From contig CAZRQL010000006.1 of assembly GCA_964602415.1 (NCBI GenBank), positions 1 to 64,000 on the forward strand: a stretch of 64,000 bases of DNA. The letters run 5' to 3'. The position numbers were made by a program, and so were the translations under genes. The stretch is from CAZRQL01 sp964602415. Its GTDB lineage: Bacteria > Bacteroidota > Bacteroidia > Cytophagales > Flammeovirgaceae. Positions 44,642-53,159 of this stretch are shown here, piece by piece; position 1 is the first letter of the stretch, and every line of letters starts with the position of its first letter. The notes beneath the pieces were generated by a model, which was given only the letters and a program-made list of their open reading frames with translations, made no database searches and was not told the origin of the DNA.

Positions 44642-44729
44642 ATAGGGTTGGGTAATGGTGATGCACTGAGACTTCCGAAGTGCGGTTGCTCGATTGAGTT
44701 TTTGTGTTGAAAGCCTGCCACCATGCCAA
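44635..44729 (+). repeat. attC-like imperfect palindrome after the methyltransferase
   Basis: TTGGgtaATGGTG (44648-44660) pairs with CACCATgCCAA (44719-44729); a GTATAAC box (44635-44641) lies outside the left arm. No matching GTT box is found on the right. An internal ACTTCCGAAGT forms a smaller stem. The remaining sequence to 44828 holds no gene and includes the leader of the next one. Confidence 0.35.
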
Positions 44730-44828
44730 ATTTTTCCGTTTCTTCATTAACAACTGGGCTTGAACTTGGTAATATTTCGCTGGTGAAGCCAAATTTGCTT
44801 TTATTTGCCGCCAAAACAAAGATACACT

Positions 44829-46031
44829 ATGCCCGGAGCAGAACTTTTTGGCGCGCAGGAGCGCAAAGAACTTATGGATGTGATAGAAACAGGCATCCTT
44901 TTTAGGTACAACCACGAAAGCCTACGCAATAACCACTGGAAAGCCCGCGATTTTGAGACCGAACTGGCCGCTTTCAACAAAGTCCGCTATGCCCATGTGG
45001 TGAGCAGCGGCTCTACAGCGGTGGCAACGGCTATGGCAGCAGCCGGCATCGGATTGGGTGATGAGGTCATCGTTCCCACTTTCACGTACATAGCCACCAT
45101 CGAAGGGGCTCTTTTGGGAGGGGCAGTCCCTGTTTTTTGTGATATAGACGAGACGCTTTGCCTTGATCCACAAGCCATTGAGCGGCTTATCACCCCCAAA
45201 ACCAAAGCCGTCGTGTTGGTGCAGATGTGCGGGGCTATGGCCAAAATGGATGAAATCGTAGCCCTGTGCCAAAAACACAACCTCATCCTATTGGAGGACT
45301 CAGCCCAAGCACTTGGAGCCAGCTACAAAGGCAAAGCCATTGGGACATTTGGGGCTATCGGATGCTTTTCGTTTGACTTTTTCAAAATCATCACCGCGGG
45401 CGAAGGCGGGGCTATCATCACAGACGACCCCGAGTTGTACAACAATGCCCAAATGTTTGCCGACCACGGCCATGACCACATAGGCACCAACAGAGGGGCT
45501 GAAAACCACCCCATTATGGGCTTCAACTACCGCATCAGCGAACTGCACGCCGCCGTAGGCTTAGCCCAACTGCGCAAAATAAACCACTTTTTGGAACTCA
45601 ACCGCCGACACAAAGCCGCTATGATGGAGGTTGTCAAAGAGTTTGCTGCCGTGCAACTGCGCCACTATCCTGACCCTGAGGGAGATTCGGCTACCTTTCT
45701 GTCATTTTTTATGCCAACCGAAGAAAGCACCCGCAAACTGCTTGCCGCCTTCCAAAAACACCAACTCGGCGAACTCACTGGCATACAGTATTGGTACGAC
45801 AACAACTACCACTACATCAAAAATTGGCAGCACCTCAAAGAAATGAAGTTCCCAATGAAAATCTATTACCACGCTGCCCAAGCCCCCCAAGACTTACTCA
45901 ATCTTGATACTTCAAAATCAGATGCCCTGATGTCGAGGCTTATCTCGCTGGTGGTAAAAATGACTTGGACACCCGAGCAACTGGAGCAACTCTGCCAAAG
46001 GCTCAGGGCTTCGCTGGCAGAAGTTCTGTAA
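44829..46031 (+). CDS. DegT/DnrJ/EryC1/StrS family aminotransferase
   Basis: 400 residues from the ATG at 44829. A PLP enzyme of the sugar-aminotransferase type. Seen: VVSSGSTAVATAMAAAGIGLGDEVIVPTFTYIATI, the PLP-contact segment LLEDSAQALGASYKG, the Schiff-base region FSFDFFKIITAGEGGAIITDD with its Lys, and MGFNYRISELHAAVGLAQL. Such enzymes aminate keto-sugars for O-antigen or glycan synthesis. No companion sugar genes are adjacent, so the substrate is open. Confidence 0.85.
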   Translation: MPGAELFGAQERKELMDVIETGILFRYNHESLRNNHWKARDFETELAAFNKVRYAHVVSSGSTAVATAMAAAGIGLGDEVIVPTFTYIATIEGALLGGAVPVFCDIDETLCLDPQAIERLITPKTKAVVLVQMCGAMAKMDEIVALCQKHNLILLEDSAQALGASYKGKAIGTFGAIGCFSFDFFKIITAGEGGAIITDDPELYNNAQMFADHGHDHIGTNRGAENHPIMGFNYRISELHAAVGLAQLRKINHFLELNRRHKAAMMEVVKEFAAVQLRHYPDPEGDSATFLSFFMPTEESTRKLLAAFQKHQLGELTGIQYWYDNNYHYIKNWQHLKEMKFPMKIYYHAAQAPQDLLNLDTSKSDALMSRLISLVVKMTWTPEQLEQLCQRLRASLAEVL

Positions 46032-46034
46032 GGG

Positions 46035-46589
46035 TTACTCTTTCTTTTGCAAATCGGCCAAAACTTTAATTTCTAAGGTTTTGGCTATTTTGTCTATGTA
46101 CATTTTTTCAATTTTGATGCCGTAATCTTCCGGCATGAGTTGAAAAACTGATTCTATTTTGACCTTATCGTCTGACACGGTAATAAAGCCGTCTGCCTCT
46201 ACGCTGCGGGTAACGCCGTGCAAAGTCATTTCGCCTTTGACTTTCGCCGCAACTTTGTTGCCCGATGGGGGTAAATTTTTGGGAGAAAGTAGTTGGCCTT
46301 TGAAAGTCGCTTTGGGGTATTTATTTGACTCGACATAGTTTTCGTTGAAGTGCTCTTGCATCAAGGCTTTTTCAAACTCAAAGGAGCGCATCAACATTGA
46401 AAATTGAATGTCCATAGTGGAGGCATCCAATACACAGATTGCCTGCGAATTGATGGCTTCTATGTTTTCCAGCGGGGCTTTGGAAAAAAAGCGAATCTTG
46501 GCGTTTTTGGTGTAGAATTTTTGAGCCACAGCAGAGTAGCTTATCAGCAAACTAACCAATAGGAATGCAACCAACGAATTTGTTTTCAT
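46035..46589 (-). CDS. YceI-like periplasmic protein
   Basis: 184 residues from the ATG at 46589 with a signal peptide (ends YSAVAQ). YceI lipocalin-like beta-barrel: ENIEAINSQAICVLDASTMDIQFSMLMRSFEF, then YVESNKYPKATFKGQL, KGEMTLHGVTRSVEADGFI and IKIEKMYIDKIAKTLEIKVLADL. Members bind isoprenoid-like lipids. Role here unknown. It ends 3 bases from the DegT stop, tail to tail. Confidence 0.82.
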   Translation of the reverse strand: MKTNSLVAFLLVSLLISYSAVAQKFYTKNAKIRFFSKAPLENIEAINSQAICVLDASTMDIQFSMLMRSFEFEKALMQEHFNENYVESNKYPKATFKGQLLSPKNLPPSGNKVAAKVKGEMTLHGVTRSVEADGFITVSDDKVKIESVFQLMPEDYGIKIEKMYIDKIAKTLEIKVLADLQKKE

Positions 46590-46667
46590 CGTATGAATAC
46601 ATTTTTGGCTGACTAAAGTAAGTTTTTGCCTGCCAATAATTTGACACCTCAATAGCTTCTTGGGCTT

Positions 46668-48299
46668 TCATACCTGTATGACTCCGGTTGAGAACTTTTC
46701 GAGTGGAGCATGGTTGGCCATTTCGATACCCATTGATATAATGTTTCGGGTCTGGAGTGGGTCTATTACGCCATCTGTCCATAGCCTTGCTGCCGCATAG
46801 TAGGGAGAGAGTTGGCTGTTGTATCGCTCCGTGATTTCTTCGAGCATGGCTTTTTCGACTTCGGGTGCTATGGTTTGGCCTTTGGCTTTCAGGGCAGCGA
46901 CTTTGATTTGGAGCAAGGTATTGGCCGCCGCCGCTCCACTCATCACGGCTATCTGCCCCGTCGGCCAACTGTATATCAAGCGAGGGTCGTAGGCTTTGCC
47001 GCACATGGCGTAATTGCCTGCACCGTAAGAATTTCCGATGATAAAGGTGAACTTGGGCACTACCGAGTTGGACATGGCATTGACCATTTTTGCGCCGTCT
47101 TTGATGATGCCGCCGTGCTCAGAGCGGCTGCCCACCATAAAGCCCGACACATCCTGCAAAAACACCAAAGGAATCCGCTTCTGGTTGCAGTTCATAATAA
47201 ACCGGGCGGCTTTGTCGGCAGAATCGGAATAAATCACTCCGCCCATCTGCATCTCGCCTTTTTTGGATTTGACTACGGTGCGCTGGTTGGCCACTATTCC
47301 CACTGCCCAGCCTTCTATACGGGCATAGCCGCAAAGCAAGCTCTTGCCATACAACTCTTTGTATTGCTCAAACTTTGACTCGTCCACTATCCTTTCGATG
47401 ATTTCGAGCATGTCATAGGGCTTGGTTCTGTCTGCGGGCAACAAGCCGTAGATATCTTCGGGGTTTTTGGCAGGAGGTTGGGGTGCTATGCGGTTAAAAC
47501 CTGCTTTAGGACTTTCTCCCAACATAGAAACCAGCGTCCGTATTCTGTCGAGGGCTTCTTGGTCGTTTTTGCATTTGTAGTCGGTTACGCCCGAAATCTC
47601 GCAGTGCGTAGTAGCGCCGCCCAGCAGTTCATTGTCCACGCTCTCGCCAATGGCAGATTTGACCAAATAAGACCCCGCCAAAAATACCGAGCCTGTGCCC
47701 TCTACAATCATGGCTTCATCGGACATAATAGGCAAATAAGCCCCTCCCGCCACACAACTGCCCATAATGGCGGCTATTTGCGGAATGCCTTTGGCAGACA
47801 TGATGGCGTTGTTGCGAAAAATGCGCCCAAAATGTTCTTTGTCAGGGAATATCTCGTCTTGCATGGGCAAATACACCCCCGCACTGTCCACCAAATAAAT
47901 GATAGGGATGCGGTTTTCCATAGCGATTTCTTGTGCGCGAAGGTTTTTCTTAGCGGCCATCGGAAACCACGCTCCGGCTTTTACGGTGGCATCGTTGGCC
48001 ACTACCATACACAGCCTGTTGTGGATGTATCCAATCACGCATACCACGCCAGCACCGGGGCAGCCACCGTGCTCTGCGTACATATCTTCGGCAGCAAAAG
48101 CCCCCACTTCGATAAATTCCCTGCCTTCATCCAATAAATAACTTATTCTTTCTCTGGCTGTTAGCTTGCCTTTTTCGTGCTCTTTTTCTATGCGCTTCGC
48201 CCCGCCGCCCTCGTGGACTTTGGCAAGTTTTTGTCTTAGCTTAGAGCAAAGCAATTTCAAATGGTCTTCATTTTTATTAAATTCCAAATCCTGATTCAT
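46668..48299 (-). CDS. Acyl-CoA carboxylase carboxyltransferase subunit (methylcrotonyl-CoA type)
   Basis: 543 residues from the ATG at 48299. Crotonase-fold carboxyltransferase of a biotin-dependent carboxylase: RERISYLLDEGREFIEVGAFA, GGCPGAGVVCVIGYIHNR, AKKNLRAQEIAMENRIPIIYLVDSAGVYLPMQ, IMGSCVAGGAYLPIMSDEAM, and PLVFLQDVSGFMVG and FTFIIGNSYGAGNYAMCGKAYDPR. The DSAGVYLPMQ and DEIFPDKEHFGRIF segments are closer to methylcrotonyl-CoA carboxylase beta (leucine degradation) than to the propionyl-CoA enzyme. The biotin-carrying alpha subunit is not in the window. Confidence 0.85.
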   Translation of the reverse strand: MNQDLEFNKNEDHLKLLCSKLRQKLAKVHEGGGAKRIEKEHEKGKLTARERISYLLDEGREFIEVGAFAAEDMYAEHGGCPGAGVVCVIGYIHNRLCMVVANDATVKAGAWFPMAAKKNLRAQEIAMENRIPIIYLVDSAGVYLPMQDEIFPDKEHFGRIFRNNAIMSAKGIPQIAAIMGSCVAGGAYLPIMSDEAMIVEGTGSVFLAGSYLVKSAIGESVDNELLGGATTHCEISGVTDYKCKNDQEALDRIRTLVSMLGESPKAGFNRIAPQPPAKNPEDIYGLLPADRTKPYDMLEIIERIVDESKFEQYKELYGKSLLCGYARIEGWAVGIVANQRTVVKSKKGEMQMGGVIYSDSADKAARFIMNCNQKRIPLVFLQDVSGFMVGSRSEHGGIIKDGAKMVNAMSNSVVPKFTFIIGNSYGAGNYAMCGKAYDPRLIYSWPTGQIAVMSGAAAANTLLQIKVAALKAKGQTIAPEVEKAMLEEITERYNSQLSPYYAAARLWTDGVIDPLQTRNIISMGIEMANHAPLEKFSTGVIQV

Positions 48300-48463
48300 A
48301 AATTTGTATTTGCGAGCGCAAGATAGCAAGCATTTGCATCCCACTGATTGGCAACAAACAGAATTTCACAACTTAGGAGCATACATAAAAAGCACAGAAA
48401 GGAAAACCACATTTTGAAAAAAGATTACAGCCCACAATCTATATTTTAGGCTAATTTTGCAGC

Positions 48464-49027
48464 ATGAAAACGTATTACTCTCTATTTGCGCTGTGTATAG
48501 TGGTTTGTTCTTGCGGACAGAAAAGTTACAGGGTTGAGGACTACATTTCCGATGCCCAAAGACGTGAAGAGATTCTTTTCCAAATTGTTAGGCACACGGG
48601 TAAGCTACCTGACAACAAAACCCACGAACAGCGTTTTTTGCCTGAGATGGATTCGGCGCACCGCGCACACCAAATCGAAAGAAACTACCGCTTTGAGGCC
48701 TATTGCGTCAAAAAAGATACCCATTACTATATGGTAAGTCGCATAGCTCCCAGTTTGTACGAAAAAAGGATCTGTCTGGCGGGCAAAATTGTGTTTGACC
48801 AAAAAGGTGATATTGTTGAATTTGAGGAAGTGTTCCGCACATTTAAGATGCTGGACGAAGAGCGCAAGCGCAAAAGTGAAATGCTCTATCAACTCATGCT
48901 GGAAGGCAAAGACCTTTCACCTTATTATTTCAAAAACTCAAAAGGCGAAGAATTCATAGAGTTCCCCGACGAATACAACTACTACGACAAAAAGCAACGC
49001 CGCTGGATTACCCTACCCAGGTATTAG
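48464..49027 (+). CDS. Small lipoprotein, no known family
   Basis: 187 residues; a lipobox (CIVVCSC) is followed by a mature region without a recognisable domain. Seen: SDAQRREEILFQIVRHTGKLP, then ERNYRFEAYCVKKDTHYYMVSRIAPSLYEKRICLAGKI, an alternating beta stretch, and a basic/aromatic end (YNYYDKKQRRWITLPRY). A -7 box (TAATTTTG, 48452-48459) lies 4 bases before the ATG. The stop overlaps hslV's end by 4 bases. Confidence 0.6.
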   Translation: MKTYYSLFALCIVVCSCGQKSYRVEDYISDAQRREEILFQIVRHTGKLPDNKTHEQRFLPEMDSAHRAHQIERNYRFEAYCVKKDTHYYMVSRIAPSLYEKRICLAGKIVFDQKGDIVEFEEVFRTFKMLDEERKRKSEMLYQLMLEGKDLSPYYFKNSKGEEFIEFPDEYNYYDKKQRRWITLPRY

Positions 49028-49557
49028 ACTACTTCGATGATAAAGTTGTGGTTGGTATAGATACAAATATCAGCCGCGATGGTAAGTGCCTCAAAGACAA
49101 TTTCCTTTGCCGAAAGGTGCGGGGCATGTTTGAGAAGAGCCAGAGCGGCAGATTGTGCGTACATGCTGCCTGAGCCGATGGCGGCCACGTCATTGTCGGG
49201 TTCGAGCACATCGCCCGTGCCGGATATAATGAGTAAATCTTGGGAGTTGGCGGCTATCATCATGGCTTCCAGCCTTCTGAGGTATCTGTCTGTTCGCCAA
49301 TCTTTTGCAAGCTCAATAGAAGAACGCTTGAGATTGCCTTTGTAGGCATTGAGTTTTTCTTCAAACCGATCAATTAGTGTGAAAGCATCGGCAGTGGAGC
49401 CTGCAAAACCGGCCACGATTTTACTCTCGTACAACCTCCTGACTTTACGAACTTGGCTCTTGGCGACCGTGTTGCCCATGGTGGCTTGGCCGTCTGCTCC
49501 TACGGCTATTTGGCCTTGGTGTCTCACTGCCAAAACAGTGGTGGCGTGTATTTTCAT
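49024..49557 (-). CDS. hslV: ATP-dependent protease proteolytic subunit HslV
   Basis: 177 residues. Threonine peptidase of the HslUV (ClpYQ) complex. Seen: ATTVLAVRHQGQIAVGADGQATMGNTVAK, with the nucleophile Thr freed after about five residues are removed (MKIHA), then KVRRLYESKIVAGFAGSTADAFTLIDRFEEKL and the end IYTNHNFIIEVV. hslU is not in the window. The start overlaps the end of the GldH-like gene by 4 bases, and pdxH precedes it, so the three are probably one transcript. Confidence 0.95.
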   Translation of the reverse strand: MKIHATTVLAVRHQGQIAVGADGQATMGNTVAKSQVRKVRRLYESKIVAGFAGSTADAFTLIDRFEEKLNAYKGNLKRSSIELAKDWRTDRYLRRLEAMMIAANSQDLLIISGTGDVLEPDNDVAAIGSGSMYAQSAALALLKHAPHLSAKEIVFEALTIAADICIYTNHNFIIEVV

Positions 49558-50030
49558 TTTTTGATTGCTTTCAATATAAGTCCCAATCCCATAACCTCTT
49601 TGGCCTTGTCCTCATCGGCAAGCCCATGTATAAACGTGAAGGTGTGAGTACCCGCCGTTTTAAAACGAAACTCCGATTCTATCACCTGCTCTGTATCTCC
49701 CAAATCCCCCATCACTTCGCCTATGAACATGCCTGTTTTGGAATCTCTGATCATAAATTCGTACTGTTGCAGGTAAACAGGAGCTTTTTTCTCGTTGGCC
49801 ACTACCATAGCGATAGGGAGCGATTTGTAAGGGATGCGGGAAGTGTGGCGCAAGGCAAGCACCAATGTATAAGCATTGATGGTATCGGGAGGCACTACCT
49901 CAAAAGACTGTGATTCGACCCTGTCCCAAAGCAGGTCGCTGAGTCCGGTTTTGCTGTACTGCTCATAGACAGCTTTTTCGCCGCAAGAGAGAAGAAAAAA
50001 AGCCCCGATTAAGTAATGATAAAATTTCAT
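49554..50030 (-). CDS. gldH: GldH-like gliding motility lipoprotein
   Basis: 158 residues from the ATG at 50030. A lipobox (GAFFLLSC) is followed by YEQYSKTGLSDLLWDRVESQSFEVVPPDTINAYTLVLALRHTSRIPYKSL, which fits GldH: a short lipoprotein with a Trp-containing start and a beta-sandwich built around an [I/L]P-Y-x-x-L turn. Known: GldH is required for gliding in Flavobacterium johnsoniae, though homologues occur in non-gliders. No other gld or T9SS genes are in the window. The call rests on resemblance alone. Confidence 0.6.
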   Translation of the reverse strand: MKFYHYLIGAFFLLSCGEKAVYEQYSKTGLSDLLWDRVESQSFEVVPPDTINAYTLVLALRHTSRIPYKSLPIAMVVANEKKAPVYLQQYEFMIRDSKTGMFIGEVMGDLGDTEQVIESEFRFKTAGTHTFTFIHGLADEDKAKEVMGLGLILKAIKK

Positions 50031-50067
50031 AATTTTTTTGTCAAACATACGAAGAAATCGCTTTTTA

Positions 50068-50706
50068 TCAAGGGGCAAGTCTTGATATTTCCCAGTTTCT
50101 GTTGGGATTTAGGTGGAAAACTATTCTGTCGTGCAAGCGGCTTTGTCTGCCTTGCCAAAATTCGACACGGAAAGGCTCAATGGCATAACCGCCCCAGTTT
50201 GAGGGAAGCGGAATCTCACCATCCCCAAAGTACTCTACAAGTTCTCTTTGTTTTCTTTCCAGCACTTCCCTACCCGAAACCGGTTGGCTTTGAGGAGAGA
50301 CATGGGCAGAGATTTGGCTGGCGCGGGGGCGTGTTTTGAAATACTCTTCGGACTCTTGGCGGCTCAATTTGCTGACTTTGCCTTCTACACGGACTTGTCT
50401 CTCCAACTCAGGCCAATAAAAACAAGCGGCTGCCGAAGGATTGGCCTCCAAGTCTTGGCCTTTTTGGCTTTGGTAGTTGGTGTAAAAGTGAAGGCGATTT
50501 TGTTGGATTCCCTTCAAGAGAACAATTCGATTTTTGAGTTGGTTTTCGGCTGAGAGGGTGGCCAGTGAAAAAGCCGTAGGCTCGGTAATCTTGGATTCGA
50601 TGGCTTCTTGCAGCCAGATTTTCAGTTGTTCGAGTGGGTTTTCGTGTACGTCGCGTTCGTTGAGGGTTTTGAGTAAATATTCTTGTCTGATTTGAGAAAT
50701 ATCCAT
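50068..50706 (-). CDS. pdxH: Pyridoxine/pyridoxamine 5'-phosphate oxidase
   Basis: 212 residues from the ATG at 50706. FMN enzyme that makes pyridoxal 5'-phosphate. Seen: IRQEYLLKTLNERDVHENPLEQLKIWLQEAI, AFSLATLSAENQLKNRIVLLKG, FYTNYQSQKGQDLEANPSAAACFYWPELERQVRVEG, SRQESEEYFKTRPRASQI and the PxxWGGY segment PLPSNWGGYAIEP, ending DRIVFHLN..NWEISRLAP. The ATG lies just downstream of a palindrome (50714-50731). A gap of 37 bases separates it from the GldH-like gene. Confidence 0.93.
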   Translation of the reverse strand: MDISQIRQEYLLKTLNERDVHENPLEQLKIWLQEAIESKITEPTAFSLATLSAENQLKNRIVLLKGIQQNRLHFYTNYQSQKGQDLEANPSAAACFYWPELERQVRVEGKVSKLSRQESEEYFKTRPRASQISAHVSPQSQPVSGREVLERKQRELVEYFGDGEIPLPSNWGGYAIEPFRVEFWQGRQSRLHDRIVFHLNPNRNWEISRLAP

Positions 50707-50713
50707 GGCAATA

Positions 50714-50731
50714 GCGAAAAATAATTTTCGC
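50714..50731. promoter_or_regulatory. Palindrome in the pdxH leader
   Basis: GCGAAAA, ATAA, TTTTCGC (18 bases, perfect arms). It lies 7 bases before the pdxH ATG, next to a CATCTTTG that may be the -7 box. The position suits an operator or a leader hairpin over the start region. No regulator can be named. Confidence 0.4.
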
Positions 50732-50826
50732 AAAGATGAACAATAAAATGGTTGGAGTGCTAAAGTTAGGCAGGTAGTATTTTTAAAGCTGCGTCAAAAA
50801 TATCACAGGCAAAAGATGCCAACCCT

Positions 50827-50856
50827 TTTGAATCGAGTCGGCGGTTTGTAGATTTG
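50827..50856 (+). promoter_or_regulatory. Promoter of the TPR-SpoIIE gene
   Basis: TTTG (50827-50830), 18 bases, TAGATTTG (50849-50856); the ATG is 13 bases on. Confidence 0.6.
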
Positions 50857-50869
50857 CAAAAATGTTCTG

Positions 50870-52792
50870 ATGCAAAACACGATTGAAGAACTTTTGGAAA
50901 GGTTTTCACTTGAAAAAGATCAATACAAAAGAGTCTCTTACTTTATCAGGCTGGCGATAGGTACCACGGATGTGCTGATTCAGAATGATATTGTAAAACA
51001 GATGATTGCGATGATGAGTGAAGAGGTGTACCAAGACAAAAGAGGCCGGCTTCTCAACCAAGCATGGATAGAATATGTGAAATCTTTGGGTATGTTTTTT
51101 CTGCCCGATGAAAATAATAAATCTCAAATTTTGGGAAATGAGGTCATTGCACAAAACGAAAAAGCATTAGCCCTGTTTGAAGAACTTGGAGAAGAGGCCG
51201 GTCAAGCCGAAACACTTACCAATATCGCACTGATCAACTGGGCAAAAGGCAACTACAAAACGGCCTTTGAACAGGCATTTCGCGCCATTACCCTTGCTCG
51301 GCATTACCCCCAAACCGCTGCCAGAGTGAGCTACAATCTGGGCAACTTCCACCTTGATACCAAAGATTTTGAAGGGGCAAAAAGCTACTTCATGCAAGGT
51401 AAAGAGTTGTCAGAAAACCATGACACAGAGTTGTTTATTTTGGGGCGTTGTTTGATAGGCTTGGCAAATGTGGCCATCGCTGCACAAGAACATCCCTTGG
51501 CTGAAAACTACCTGCTCCAAGCCATAGAAATACAAGAAAAATACAGTGATAATGGAGGGAAAGCGCGCTCTCTGAATGATTTGGGCAATATAGCCGTCAA
51601 AAAACAGGACTACGAAACTGCAAAAAAATACTACCAACAAGCCATAGACATCCGCCGCAGCCTGACCAATCAACAAGGCTACATCACCACGCTGCTGGAT
51701 TTAGCCCAGATGCACCTGCAACTGTGTCAAGCCAGTGACTCGCGCCGTTATGCCGACCTTGCCCTTAAAATAGCCCTCTCTACCAACTCAAAACCAAAAG
51801 TTGCGCGCGCTTATCAAATCAAATCAGGAGCGGAAGAACTCAACTCAAACTACAAAGAGGCACTGGAGTACTTCAAAAAGTTTTTCGAGTTGCAGGAGTC
51901 CATTTTAGGCACAGAACAAGCCATCAAAATAAAGCAAATAGAAAGCCGATTCCGCCAAGAGATACAAGATAAAGAAGCCGAAGTCCAAAGGCTCAAGAAC
52001 ATCGAACTAAAAGAAGCCTACGATAAAATTGAGCGCAAAAACAAAGACCTGACCGCCTCTATCAACTACGCCAAAAGAATACAAGAGGCCATTTTGCCCA
52101 CAGACGAAGAGATGAGCCGCCTTTTGCCTGAGTCTTTTGTGGTCTTTTTGCCCAGGGATATTGTATCGGGGGATTTTTATTGGGTCAGAAAAATCGGTAG
52201 CAAAACGGTAGTAGCTGCGGTGGACTGTACCGGCCACGGCGTACCGGGGGCATTTATGAGCAAGAAAGCCAACGAATTGCTCAATACCATCGTGTTGGAA
52301 AGAAAAATCACCGAACCGACAGAAATCCTCACTCACCTCAGGCGAGACATTTACACCTCTTTACGCCAGCACCAAACCCAAAACCGTGATGGTATGGATT
52401 TGAGTGTGGCTACTTTTGACGCAGACAAAAACCGTCTGGTGGTAGGATCTGCGCGGTCTTATTTTGCCTATTTTCTTGATGAAAAACTTTGCCAAATCAA
52501 AGGCGATAACATAGCTGTTGGTGGAGAAATAGGAGAAGAGACTCAATTTTCTCAGTTTGAGATTCAACCAAATGCCACGCTTTACCTTTTCTCAGACGGT
52601 ATGGCAGACCAGTTTGGTGGAGAAAGGCAACACAAGCTCATGTTAAGCGGATTGAGAGATATTTTAGGCCAAGCGGCCTTGTTACCCATTGCAGAGCAAA
52701 AATTTTATATTGAAAATCAATTTTACAAGTGGTTGGGAACAGCTAAACAAATTGACGACGTGATGCTTTTGGGTATAAAATTTGCTCCTTGA
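50870..52792 (+). CDS. Cytoplasmic TPR-SpoIIE (PP2C) phosphatase
   Basis: 640 residues, no signal peptide or membrane helix. A helical start (1-90), TPR repeats (about 95-345, e.g. AETLTNIALINWAKGNYKTAFEQAFRAI, ARSLNDLGNIAVKKQDYETAKKYYQQAI), a coiled coil (about 350-395), then the linker KNKDLTASINYAKRIQEAILP and a SpoIIE/PP2C domain: RDIVSGDFYWVRK, AVDCTGHGVPGAFM (metal-binding Asp) and FSDGMADQFGG. It should dephosphorylate a Ser/Thr phosphoprotein; SiaC is a candidate because the same linker and core occur in SiaA-type phosphatases. It is intact, unlike two of its paralogues here. Confidence 0.85.
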   Translation: MQNTIEELLERFSLEKDQYKRVSYFIRLAIGTTDVLIQNDIVKQMIAMMSEEVYQDKRGRLLNQAWIEYVKSLGMFFLPDENNKSQILGNEVIAQNEKALALFEELGEEAGQAETLTNIALINWAKGNYKTAFEQAFRAITLARHYPQTAARVSYNLGNFHLDTKDFEGAKSYFMQGKELSENHDTELFILGRCLIGLANVAIAAQEHPLAENYLLQAIEIQEKYSDNGGKARSLNDLGNIAVKKQDYETAKKYYQQAIDIRRSLTNQQGYITTLLDLAQMHLQLCQASDSRRYADLALKIALSTNSKPKVARAYQIKSGAEELNSNYKEALEYFKKFFELQESILGTEQAIKIKQIESRFRQEIQDKEAEVQRLKNIELKEAYDKIERKNKDLTASINYAKRIQEAILPTDEEMSRLLPESFVVFLPRDIVSGDFYWVRKIGSKTVVAAVDCTGHGVPGAFMSKKANELLNTIVLERKITEPTEILTHLRRDIYTSLRQHQTQNRDGMDLSVATFDADKNRLVVGSARSYFAYFLDEKLCQIKGDNIAVGGEIGEETQFSQFEIQPNATLYLFSDGMADQFGGERQHKLMLSGLRDILGQAALLPIAEQKFYIENQFYKWLGTAKQIDDVMLLGIKFAP

Positions 52793-52813
52793 GAACGATT
52801 TTAACTAATTTTG
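52781..52813 (+). promoter_or_regulatory. Promoter of the MGMT-like gene and manC
   Basis: TTTG (52781-52784), 21 bases, TAATTTTG (52806-52813). The -33 box lies inside the end of the phosphatase gene. Confidence 0.5.
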
Positions 52814-52838
52814 CGTAATTTATTAATCCTTACAGCGT

Positions 52839-53159
52839 TTGCAGCGTTTTGATGATATTTATCAAGTGGTCAAACTTATTCCCAAAGGCAGGGTAAGCAC
52901 TTATGGAGCGATAGCCGCTTTTTTGGGCGGGAAGATGGGTGCCCGGATGGTGGGTTGGGCATTGAATGTAGCCCATAGTTTGCCCGATGTGCCTTGTCAT
53001 CGGGTCGTGAATCGCTTGGGGGTGCTTAGCGGCAAGCACCACTTCGCTACCCCCACGCTGATGCAAGAATTGCTGGAAGCAGAAGGCATAAAAGTAGAAA
53101 ATGACAGAGTGATAGACTTTAAAACCTTATTTTGGAATCCTAACGAAAACCTTTTATGA
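52839..53159 (+). CDS. MGMT-family (Ada C-terminal-like) DNA alkyltransferase-like protein
   Basis: 106 residues from a TTG start at 52839; no in-frame ATG precedes the conserved part. It contains only the helix-turn-helix/active-site domain of O6-alkylguanine-DNA alkyltransferases: YQVVKLIPKGRVSTYGAIAAFLG, GARMVGWALNV, PDVPCHRVVNRLG. The size is that of alkyltransferase-like (ATL) proteins, but the PCHR Cys is kept, where ATLs have Trp. It may thus repair alkylated DNA or flag it. The stop overlaps manC by 4 bases. tag lies 29 kb away. Confidence 0.8.
   Translation: MQRFDDIYQVVKLIPKGRVSTYGAIAAFLGGKMGARMVGWALNVAHSLPDVPCHRVVNRLGVLSGKHHFATPTLMQELLEAEGIKVENDRVIDFKTLFWNPNENLL

Noticed and set aside
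46668..48299. Propionyl-CoA carboxylase beta subunit
   Set aside because: Motif detail fits methylcrotonyl-CoA type better, but without the alpha subunit the substrate is not settled, so no gene symbol is given.
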